Below, piece after piece: positions 9,184 to 15,584 of a stretch of DNA of 45,790 nucleotides. This DNA comes from Halomonas sp. ML-15 (GTDB lineage: Bacteria; Pseudomonadota; Gammaproteobacteria; Pseudomonadales; Halomonadaceae), in the NCBI RefSeq assembly GCF_014779595.1, contig NZ_JACXZT010000019.1, positions 1,993,351 to 2,039,140 of the forward strand. The letters are read 5' to 3'. Made by a program: the position numbers and the translations under genes. Below the pieces are notes generated by a model. It ran no database searches. It saw nothing but the letters and a program-made list of their open reading frames with translations, and was not told where the DNA came from. How positions within the stretch are numbered: the stretch's first letter is position 1; each line of letters opens with the position of its first letter.

Positions 9184-9329
9184 CAGGACCACCAGCCTGC
9201 GGCCCAGGAGACCGCCAGCCACAGGCCGGCCAGCGGGATCGCGGCCAGCAGCAGCCGCCGGCTAGCGGCCAGTGACATCAGGGAAAAGTGGCACGGCCCC
9301 TCGGGCCGATGATGGTGACGGTGCGCCAT
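9183..9329 (-). CDS. 48-residue His-rich single-span membrane peptide at the head of the zinc operon
   Basis: This short frame starts at ATG 9329 and ends in a TGA (9183-9185) overlapping the znuC ATG as TGATG. The N-terminus is MAHRHHHRPEGPCH, with five His and one Cys; the C-terminal half, from RRLLLAA to WAAGWWS, is one hydrophobic helix rich in Trp. It is the first gene after the Zur box (27 bases from the box edge to the ATG), so it should be induced by zinc starvation with znuCBA. I do not recognise a family. A role as a small zinc-binding accessory subunit or translational leader for znuC is inference. The overlap, the His cluster and the position argue that it is real. Confidence 0.65.
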   Translation of the reverse strand: MAHRHHHRPEGPCHFSLMSLAASRRLLLAAIPLAGLWLAVSWAAGWWS

Positions 9330-9355
9330 GACAATACCTCGCGAATGACAAGAAG

Positions 9356-9368
9356 GTTATAACATAAC
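9356..9368 (-). promoter_or_regulatory. Zur box of the zinc operon
   Basis: GTTATAACATAAC is a dyad (GTTAT...ATAAC) that closely matches the gammaproteobacterial Zur operator GTTATAwTATAAC. It lies 27 bases upstream of the His-rich peptide gene at the head of znuCBA. Zinc-loaded Zur should repress from here. Confidence 0.85.
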
Positions 9369-9401
9369 AAGTGGGTTGAGAAGTCATGCCGGTGCTGGCA
9401 T

Positions 9402-9430
9402 AAAAAATGGCCGCCCATGATAGCGGCCAT
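9402..9430 (-). terminator. Rho-independent terminator after the exported protein at 9449
   Basis: An 8-bp stem (ATGGCCGC at 9407-9414, GCGGCCAT at 9423-9430) with an 8-base loop, followed on the minus strand by six U residues. It insulates the upstream gene from the Zur-controlled promoter. Confidence 0.88.
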
Positions 9431-9448
9431 AGGGTGGGGCTCCAACCG

Positions 9449-10117
9449 TCAGTAGCGGATCGCCACGCCCAGCTGTTCGGGGCTGGCCAGCAGCGCGTAC
9501 TCGTAGTCGAAGTGCAGCTCACCGAGGGAGGCCTGGGCGGGCTGGAAGCGGTTGAGGGCATGACCGGCTTGGCGCGGTTGCGTCTGCAGCTGCAGCTCAC
9601 TGACCAGCATGCCGGTGGCGAAATGGATCGCCCCATCGCGTCCGCGGCCGTCGCCGACGCCGATCAGCAGTCCGGAGGCGGTATTCACCGCCAGCGACCC
9701 CAGGCGCGCCTCAAAGGAGCGACGCTGGCGCTCGTCGGCAGCGGTCTCGCGAATCAGTGCGCGGGCACGATCGAGATCGTCGCCCTGATCGAGGGCGCGA
9801 AAGTCGCGGTGGGCTGCCGGATGGGGCTGGCGATCGATCAACATACCGCCGAGGGCGAGCGCCGACTTGACCACGCCGACCCGGGCATCATAGCGGTCGT
9901 CGCGGTCGCTCGCTTCGCTGGCCTGATAGGCGTTGACCGCCAGGCTGACGCCGTAGATGCCGGTCCAGCTCGCCTGCCACAGATTGGCCTGACGCTCGCC
10001 GCGATCCAGGGCGTCGGCATAGCCCTGCCACTCCTGTGACGCGGATTGGCCAAAGACGCTGGCGGGCAGGCTGAGCAGCAGCGCGAGGCTGGCGATCACG
10101 GCGGTGGGAAAACGCAT
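9449..10117 (-). CDS. Exported protein of unknown function
   Basis: This is a 222-residue protein with a clear signal peptide (MRFPTAVIASLALLLSLPASVFGQ, cleavage near residue 24). The mature part starts QSASQEWQGYADALDRGERQANLWQ and contains a Gly-rich short hydrophobic stretch (NTASGLLIGVGDGRGRDG) near residues 145-162. TGGAG precedes the ATG by 8 bases. It has its own terminator and is probably monocistronic or follows the ubi gene at 10170 with a 52-base gap. I recognise no family; a periplasmic or outer-membrane-associated location is inferred from the signal peptide. Confidence 0.8.
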   Translation of the reverse strand: MRFPTAVIASLALLLSLPASVFGQSASQEWQGYADALDRGERQANLWQASWTGIYGVSLAVNAYQASEASDRDDRYDARVGVVKSALALGGMLIDRQPHPAAHRDFRALDQGDDLDRARALIRETAADERQRRSFEARLGSLAVNTASGLLIGVGDGRGRDGAIHFATGMLVSELQLQTQPRQAGHALNRFQPAQASLGELHFDYEYALLASPEQLGVAIRY

Positions 10118-10169
10118 GGCAGGCTCCAGGGTGGCGAGGTGTGCCCCTACTATAGCGTCATCCGTGGGG

Positions 10170-11345
10170 TCAGAGTCCCATCGCCTGTCGCATCATCAGG
10201 CGCTTGGCCAGCGGCAGCCGCTGGGTGACGGCAAGTCCGGCGCTGCCCAGACGGCGCAGCGGCGCCGCACCGGTAAATACCCGGTGCAGCAGTTCGGTGG
10301 CGGCAATCATCGCCAGCGTCTGCGGGCGCCGCCGGCGGGCGTAGCGCTCCAGCACCTGTGAACTGCCGAGATCCTGGCCGCGGCGCAGGGCCTCCAGCAG
10401 CCCGTCACTCAGGGCGATCACGTCCTGCAGGCCAAGGTTCAAGCCCTGGCCCGCCAGCGGGCTGATGACGTGGGCGGCATCGCCGATCAGCACACAGCGC
10501 TCGGCGGAATAGCGGCGGGCGTGCTGGCGGCGAATCGGGAAGCTGGCCTGGCCGAGCACCGCCTCGATGCCCCCCAGGCGGGTCGGGAAGTCGCGCTCCA
10601 CCGCCTCTTTCAGCGCCTGCGCATCAAGCTGCTCGAGAGCCGAGATGGTGGCCGGCTTGCCGTACCACACCAGCGAGGCATGATGGCCCGGCAGCGGCAG
10701 CATCGCCTGGGGACCGTGGGGCGTGAAACGCTGCCAGCTGACGTCCTGCTGCGGCAGCCGGGTGGTGACGTTGATCACCAGGGCGCGCTGGTCGTAGTCG
10801 CCGCTCTCCACCTCGATGCCAGCCAGCTCGCGCAGCGCCGAGCGCCCGCCGTCGGCGCCCACCACCAGCGAGCCGGTGAGCCGGATGCCGTCGTCGAGCT
10901 CCAGCTCGGCCTCGTTGGCGGCCTGGCGAAGTACCATGGGCCGGACCCCAACGTAGCAGGTCACCGTCGGCAGCTCGGCCAGTCGCGCCCATAGCGCGGC
11001 ACGGATCCAGCGATTCTCGACGAAGCTGCCAAAGGCGTCGTGACCGAGACCTGTTGCATCGAAGTGCGCCTCGCCGCCACCCTGTTGGGACCAGGCGTGG
11101 ATGCGCCGGAACGGGCAGCGACGCGACGCAGGAATGGCTTCCCAGGCGCCGACGCCTGCCAGCAGCCGCTCGGCGGCCAGGTTCAGCGATGAGACGCGCA
11201 GATCGAAGCCGTCGTCGCAGGGTAGCGTGGGGGCTTCGCCGCTTTCGACCAGCGCCACCGCCAGGCCCGCCTGGCCCAAGGAAGCGGCGAGTGCGGCACC
11301 CACCATGCCGCCGCCGACAATGATCACCTGTGAAGAATTCGTCAT
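10170..11345 (-). CDS. FAD-dependent ubiquinone biosynthesis hydroxylase (UbiH/UbiF/COQ6 family)
   Basis: ATG at 11345 follows AAGGAT and gives 391 residues. It shows the three flavin hydroxylase signatures: GGGMVG near the N-terminus (residues 11-16, dinucleotide fold), GADGGRSALRE in the middle (about 160), and LIGDAAHVISPLAGQGLNLG (about 285-305, FAD ribose contact). These proteins hydroxylate the polyprenyl-phenol ring during ubiquinone synthesis; UbiF (C6), UbiH (C1) and UbiI (C5) cannot be separated by eye. The gene is alone, not next to other ubi genes, and divergent from the Na/Pi cotransporter. A Pho box lies within its 5' region, but that site points at the divergent gene. Confidence 0.85.
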   Translation of the reverse strand: MTNSSQVIIVGGGMVGAALAASLGQAGLAVALVESGEAPTLPCDDGFDLRVSSLNLAAERLLAGVGAWEAIPASRRCPFRRIHAWSQQGGGEAHFDATGLGHDAFGSFVENRWIRAALWARLAELPTVTCYVGVRPMVLRQAANEAELELDDGIRLTGSLVVGADGGRSALRELAGIEVESGDYDQRALVINVTTRLPQQDVSWQRFTPHGPQAMLPLPGHHASLVWYGKPATISALEQLDAQALKEAVERDFPTRLGGIEAVLGQASFPIRRQHARRYSAERCVLIGDAAHVISPLAGQGLNLGLQDVIALSDGLLEALRRGQDLGSSQVLERYARRRRPQTLAMIAATELLHRVFTGAAPLRRLGSAGLAVTQRLPLAKRLMMRQAMGL

Positions 11346-11356
11346 GCGTATCCTTT

Positions 11357-11374
11357 GTGTCATCAAACTGTCAT
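11357..11374 (+). promoter_or_regulatory. Pho box (PhoB operator), distal
   Basis: GTGTCATCAAACTGTCAT is two 7-mers in the CTGTCAT form separated by four A-rich bases, the exact architecture of a Pho box. It lies 85 bases upstream of the Na/Pi cotransporter start and just outside the ubi start on the other strand. Confidence 0.8.
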
Positions 11375-11395
11375 CTATGCTCGATAGGGTGCCCG

Positions 11396-11424
11396 CTGAC
11401 ATCAAAGTGTCACTAAACCGTCAT
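11396..11424 (+). promoter_or_regulatory. Tandem Pho boxes, proximal
   Basis: Three 7-mers, CTGACAT (11396-11402), GTGTCAC (11407-11413) and CCGTCAT (11418-11424), repeat with an exact 11-base period and 4-base A-rich spacers. This is two overlapping Pho boxes, 34 bases upstream of the Na/Pi cotransporter start, where PhoB could replace the -35 contact. Confidence 0.78.
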
Positions 11425-11458
11425 ACCTCCCGCGGACCCACACGGTAGCTACTCACTT

Positions 11459-12661
11459 ATGACGAACCGCATCACACCGTCCTCCGACCAGCCGGCCTTC
11501 GAGCGCCAGACGCGCCGCGAAACCCCGGCCTGGATGCGCGGCCTCTACGCCGGGCTGTGCCTGTATCTCTTCTTGGCTGCCCTCAACGTACTAGGCTCCG
11601 GCCTCGGCACCTTCGGCGGCGAGAGCGACTTCCTGGCCCGCGCCTTCGCCTACGGTGAGAACCCCTTTATCGCCCTGCTCGCCGGCGTGCTGGTGACGAT
11701 GATCGTACAGAGTTCGTCGTTTACCTCGGCGCTGATCGTGACCCTGGTGGCCAGCGGCGAGATGACCCTTGGCACTGCCGTGTTCGCGATCATGGGCGCC
11801 AATATCGGTACCGCGGTCACCGGCGTTATCGTGGCCCTGGCCAACATGCGCATCAAGCGTAACTTTCGCCGTTCCTTCACCGCGGCGCTGATGCATGACT
11901 TCTTCAATATCCTCACCGTGGCAGTGGTCTTTCCCATCGAGTGGCTGAGCGGCATGTTTCATGAGGCCGGCCGCGGGGTGTTCACGCGCCTGGCAGGCTC
12001 GCTCGCCGAGCTGATCGGCCTCGAAGAGGTCGCCCGACCCAACAGCCCAATCAAGGTGATCACCGCACCCATCGTCGACGCCTTCGACGCCATCGGCAGC
12101 TTCCTGCTGCCCACTTCGCCGGCCCAGGGGCTAGTGGTCGCCGGCCTCGGCATGCTGCTGATGTTCGCCGCGCTGATCTTCATGGTCCAGAACCTGCGCG
12201 GTGCGCTGCTTCGCCATATGGACGGCCTGTTCCGTACCTACTTCTTCCGCACCGACCTGCGCGCCTACGGCGTCGGCGTGGTCTCCACCGTGCTGGTGCA
12301 GTCGAGCACCATCACCAGCAGCCTGATGGTGCCGCTGGCCGGGGCTGGGGTGGTGCGCATGCGCCGCGTGCTGCCATTCATGATGGGCGCCAACCTCGGC
12401 ACCACCGTGACCAGCGTGCTGGCCGCCACCGCCAATCCTATCGCAGCCGCCATGACCGTGGCCTTGTTCCACGTCATCTTCAATCTCACCGGCACCGCGA
12501 TCTGGTACCCGCTGCGCCACATCCCGCTGCGCGTGGCCAGCTGGTACGGCAAGCTGGCGGCCAAACGGACCCGCTACGCCTTCCTGTTCCTGATCGGCGT
12601 GTTCTTCATCGTACCGCTGGCCGGCATCGCCGCCACCGAACTGTTCATGAGCCTGCGCTGA
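11459..12661 (+). CDS. Na/Pi cotransporter family protein
   Basis: This 400-residue inner-membrane protein has about eight to nine helices. It contains the inverted duplicated QSS motifs that mark the NptA/SLC34 fold: VQSSSFTSA (Gln84) and VQSSTITSS (Gln281), each followed by a conserved Gly/Asn block (MGANIGTAVTG and MGANLGTTVTS). It should import phosphate with sodium, suitable for a halophile. Unlike many bacterial homologues it lacks a fused C-terminal PhoU domain; instead a PhoU-like protein is encoded 25 bases downstream. Tandem Pho boxes at 11357-11424 suggest induction by phosphate starvation. No strong Shine-Dalgarno is seen before the ATG. Confidence 0.93.
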   Translation: MTNRITPSSDQPAFERQTRRETPAWMRGLYAGLCLYLFLAALNVLGSGLGTFGGESDFLARAFAYGENPFIALLAGVLVTMIVQSSSFTSALIVTLVASGEMTLGTAVFAIMGANIGTAVTGVIVALANMRIKRNFRRSFTAALMHDFFNILTVAVVFPIEWLSGMFHEAGRGVFTRLAGSLAELIGLEEVARPNSPIKVITAPIVDAFDAIGSFLLPTSPAQGLVVAGLGMLLMFAALIFMVQNLRGALLRHMDGLFRTYFFRTDLRAYGVGVVSTVLVQSSTITSSLMVPLAGAGVVRMRRVLPFMMGANLGTTVTSVLAATANPIAAAMTVALFHVIFNLTGTAIWYPLRHIPLRVASWYGKLAAKRTRYAFLFLIGVFFIVPLAGIAATELFMSLR

Positions 12662-12686
12662 GCGCGGCCCACCGGGAGACCGTCAC

Positions 12687-13370
12687 ATGTTTCGACAGCT
12701 ATATTCCGCTCTGACCTCGGAGAACACCCTCGACCAGGCCTTCGAGAATCTCACCACCATGCTCGAACACAGCGAGTGGATGTTCGCCCGCGCCAACGAG
12801 GTGCTCTACAGCACCGTGCCCGCCGACGAGGTGCGCCAGCCGCTCTACGACCGTGACCAGGCGATCAACGAGCTGGAGCGTTCGATTCGCCGCAAGGTGC
12901 TGCGCCATCTCACCGTCAATCCCGGCCACGACGTGGCCATCTGCCTGGCGCTGATGAGCGTTTCCAAGGACGCCGAGCGCATCGGCGACTACTGCAAGAA
13001 CGTCTTCGAGGTGGGCAGCCTCTATAGCGAGGGCTTCCACGTGCCGCGCTACCAGGGGCCGCTGGACGGCATGGCCGAGCAGATGGGCCGCATGTTCGGC
13101 ATGATCGTCAGCGCCACCCGCGACTCCGACGAGGCCAAGGCGCGCCAGGTGCTCTCCATGGCCCGCGGTATCCGCGCCCAGGGCGATCACCTGATTGAGG
13201 AGCTGTTCAAGGACGACCAGCAGGTCGCCTTCCACGAGGCGGTGGCCTACTCGCTGCTGGCGCGTCACTACAAGCGGGTCGCCTCGCACCTGGCCAATAT
13301 CGCCACCGCGGTGGTCGGCCAGCTCGAGGATCTCGACTTCTACCACGACGAGGGCGACGAGGCGCAGTGA
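12687..13370 (+). CDS. PhoU-domain protein
   Basis: This 227-residue all-helical soluble protein begins MFRQLYSALTSENTL and is preceded by GGGAG. It contains the PhoU-type core with the acidic metal-binding helix (SKDAERIGDYCKNVFE, residues about 90-106) and a second equivalent near the C-terminus (HYKRVASHLANIATAVV). It is co-transcribed with the Na/Pi cotransporter and probably regulates it, equivalent to the fused PhoU domain seen in other Na/Pi carriers. It is shorter in arrangement than true PhoU of the pst operon, so I leave the symbol blank. Confidence 0.85.
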   Translation: MFRQLYSALTSENTLDQAFENLTTMLEHSEWMFARANEVLYSTVPADEVRQPLYDRDQAINELERSIRRKVLRHLTVNPGHDVAICLALMSVSKDAERIGDYCKNVFEVGSLYSEGFHVPRYQGPLDGMAEQMGRMFGMIVSATRDSDEAKARQVLSMARGIRAQGDHLIEELFKDDQQVAFHEAVAYSLLARHYKRVASHLANIATAVVGQLEDLDFYHDEGDEAQ

Positions 13371-13405
13371 CCGCCTCCGCCGGTTGTCGTATCAAGCCTG
13401 ACCAA

Positions 13406-13429
13406 CGCGCCGCCTCTAGAGGCGGCGCG
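13406..13429. terminator. Perfect palindrome between convergent genes, likely bidirectional terminator
   Basis: A 24-bp perfect palindrome centred on TCTAGA between the phoU-like stop (13370) and the convergent phosphodiesterase stop (13457). Very GC-rich arms (CGCGCCGCC) would form a strong hairpin on both strands. There is no real U tract, so termination efficiency is uncertain. Confidence 0.5.
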
Positions 13430-13456
13430 CTGTATTGCGGGTAAGTAAGCGGTTGC

Positions 13457-14404
13457 TCACTCCACCAGCTCATTCAAGCGGTCGGGGAAGTCGGTGAAGA
13501 TGCCGTCCACGCCCCAGTCGAGCAGCCGCTGCATATCGTCGGACTCGTTGATGGTATAGACGTGCACCAGCAGGTCGTTGGCCTGGGCCTGCTCGACGAA
13601 GCTGGCGTCGATCACCTCCAGCGTCTCTTCGTAGGTGAGGTTGGTGCCGATGCCCACAGCATAGTCGCGGATCGCCTGGAAGTCGGCGTCGCTGATCTCG
13701 CTCGGCCCCGGCGTTACTCCGGTCCACTCCACCAGCTGATCGCCGTCGTCCTCGGGGTGGTACCACACCAGTTGCACCAGCGGTACCTGGTCGTTCAGCT
13801 CCTGCACCTTGAGCAGGCTCTCCTGGCTGAACGACTGGACGAGTGCCGCGCCGGCTTCGATCAGGCCATGCGCCTCCAGCTCCTCGACCAGCGCCTCCTC
13901 GATACCGGGATACAGCTCCGGCGACTTGGTTTCGAGGTAGTAGCGGGTATCGGTGCCAAAGCGCTCGATCACCTCGCCCAGGGTCAGGATCTCCACCCCG
14001 GCATAGGCGTCATCGGCAAACTCGGGATAAGCCTCGTTGAACCAGCTACCGGCATCCAGCGCCTTGAGCTCCTCGAGGCTGACATCCTTGAGCTCACCTT
14101 CGCCGTCGGTGGCGCGATCGAGACTCTCGTCGTGGAAGGCCACCAGCTCGCCGTCGGCGGTCATCTGGATATCCAGCTCCAGGTAGTCGACCCCCATCTC
14201 ATGGGCCAGCTCCAGCGCCGGCATGGTCTGCTCCGGAGCGTGGCCGCTGGCACCGCGGTGGGCGATCACCTGGAACTCCTGCAGATCGTTCAACTGCTGC
14301 TGAAGGGCATCCGCCTGGACGGAGAGCGGCAGCAGCAGCGCGCCACCGCCGAGCAGGGCGAAGGGCAGGCTGAGTCTCGAGAACCGGCTCTGGTCGAAAC
14401 GCAT
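13457..14404 (-). CDS. Exported glycerophosphodiester phosphodiesterase
   Basis: This is a 315-residue protein with a signal peptide (hydrophobic 12-29, cleavage near VQA-DA). The GDPD TIM-barrel catalytic residues are visible: His49-Arg50 in AHRGASGHAPE, Glu58, the metal pair Glu76/Asp78 in LELDIQMTADG, and His91 in VAFHDESLDR. It hydrolyses glycerophosphodiesters such as glycerophosphocholine to glycerol-3-phosphate and the free alcohol in the periplasm. It is GlpQ-like but a little shorter than E. coli GlpQ. AAGGAG precedes the ATG. A BetI-like operator overlaps its leader (14417-14434), which would tie it to choline rather than only to phosphate supply. Confidence 0.92.
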   Translation of the reverse strand: MRFDQSRFSRLSLPFALLGGGALLLPLSVQADALQQQLNDLQEFQVIAHRGASGHAPEQTMPALELAHEMGVDYLELDIQMTADGELVAFHDESLDRATDGEGELKDVSLEELKALDAGSWFNEAYPEFADDAYAGVEILTLGEVIERFGTDTRYYLETKSPELYPGIEEALVEELEAHGLIEAGAALVQSFSQESLLKVQELNDQVPLVQLVWYHPEDDGDQLVEWTGVTPGPSEISDADFQAIRDYAVGIGTNLTYEETLEVIDASFVEQAQANDLLVHVYTINESDDMQRLLDWGVDGIFTDFPDRLNELVE

Positions 14405-14416
14405 GGTGTCTCCTTT

Positions 14417-14434
14417 ATTGAATGTTCAATCAAT
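14417..14434 (-). promoter_or_regulatory. BetI-like operator before the glycerophosphodiesterase
   Basis: On the minus strand the sequence is ATTGATTGAACATTCAAT, with a perfect ATTGAAyrTTCAAT dyad at 14417-14430. From memory this closely matches the choline-responsive BetI operator (ATTGATTGgACgTTCAAT form in E. coli). It sits 13 bases upstream of the ATG, beside the Shine-Dalgarno, an ideal repressor position. Confidence 0.5.
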
Positions 14435-14448
14435 AACGGTACTGGCGT

Positions 14449-14520
14449 GGGGGTGGGGATGCAAGAAAGGGGGCGACACGTGAAGTTTAGCAGCAGGGGG
14501 AGGGTGGTATGCAGGGGGGG
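14449..14520 (+). other. G-tract region upstream of cas1, possible G-quadruplex
   Basis: Runs of G occur at 14449-14453, 14455-14458, 14469-14473, 14496-14500, 14502-14504 and 14514-14520 on the plus strand. The purine bias continues to about 14590 with very few C. This is the whole intergenic space (14405-14609) between the phosphodiesterase and cas1, so it must include the cas promoter. TTGAAA at 14539 with TAGGGT at 14560 is a weak candidate. Confidence 0.4.
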
Positions 14521-14609
14521 TGTGGATAAGTAAAAAGGTTGAAAGGGTGAGTGGCGAAGTAGGGTTAGGAGTGCTTGGATGGTGAGAGTTATTCGACGCG
14601 AGCCACGCC

Positions 14610-15584
14610 ATGGATGATCTATCGCCCTCCGATCTCAAGACGATCCTGCACTCCAAGCGTGCGAACCTGTATTACCTGCAGCACTGTCGAGTGCTGGTGA
14701 ATGGCGGTCGCGTCGAGTACGTCACGGATGAGGGCAGCCAGTCGCGCTACTGGAATATTCCCATCGCCAATACCACCTCGATACTGCTCGGCACCGGCAC
14801 CTCGATCACCCAGGCGGCGATGCGCGAGCTGGCCAAGGCCGGGGTGCTGGTGGGCTTCTGTGGCGGTGGCGGTACGCCGCTGTTTGCCGCCAACGAGGTG
14901 GATGTCGATGTTGCTTGGCTGACACCGCAGAGCGAATACCGCCCTACCGAATATCTCCAGCACTGGGTACATTTCTGGTTCGATGACGAGAAGCGTCTGG
15001 AGGCGGCCAAGGCCTTTCAGCTGTCGCGATTGAAAAGGATCGAAGCGTTATGGGCGGATCGCTTCCTCAAAGAGGGCGGCTTTACGGTTTCGTCGGATGC
15101 ACTTCATCAGGCTTTGGCAACGCACCGGGACGCCATTGGAAAGTCGCCTAGTACGACCGATCTGCTGACCCTCGAAGCCCGCCTGACCAAGTTCCTCTTC
15201 AAGCTTGCGACCCGGGCCGTCAACTATGGCGATTTCACCCGGGCCAAGCGCGGCACCGGCACTGACCCCGCCAATCGCTTTCTCGACCATGGCAACTACC
15301 TGGCCTACGGGCTGGCCGCAACGGCCACCTGGGTGCTCGGCATTCCGCACGGGTTGGCGGTGCTGCATGGCAAGACCCGCCGCGGTGGCCTGGTCTTCGA
15401 TGTAGCCGATCTGGTCAAGGACGCCGTCATCCTGCCCCAGGCGTTTATCTCCGCCATGCGCGGCGATGAGGAGCAGGAGTTCCGGCAGGCCTGTATCGAG
15501 CGGCTCACGCGCACGGAATCCCTCGACTATATGATCGACACCCTTAAAGATGTGGCCCTCGAACTGGGAGGGCCGAAAGCGTGA
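14610..15584 (+). CDS. cas1f: CRISPR-associated endonuclease Cas1, subtype I-F
   Basis: This 324-residue integrase inserts new spacers into the array as a complex with the Cas2 part of Cas2-3. The active-site residues align with the I-F family: Glu189 in LTLEARLTK, His253 in AVLHGKTRR, and Asp264/Asp267 in VFDVADLVKD. The N-terminal beta domain holds the segment YWNIPIANTTSILLGTGTSIT, where Cas1 normally has the loop contacting the dimer partner. The length equals the family norm, so it should be functional. It is first in the six-gene cas operon and its stop overlaps the GTG of cas2-3 by four bases. No strong ribosome site precedes the ATG. Confidence 0.96.
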   Translation: MDDLSPSDLKTILHSKRANLYYLQHCRVLVNGGRVEYVTDEGSQSRYWNIPIANTTSILLGTGTSITQAAMRELAKAGVLVGFCGGGGTPLFAANEVDVDVAWLTPQSEYRPTEYLQHWVHFWFDDEKRLEAAKAFQLSRLKRIEALWADRFLKEGGFTVSSDALHQALATHRDAIGKSPSTTDLLTLEARLTKFLFKLATRAVNYGDFTRAKRGTGTDPANRFLDHGNYLAYGLAATATWVLGIPHGLAVLHGKTRRGGLVFDVADLVKDAVILPQAFISAMRGDEEQEFRQACIERLTRTESLDYMIDTLKDVALELGGPKA

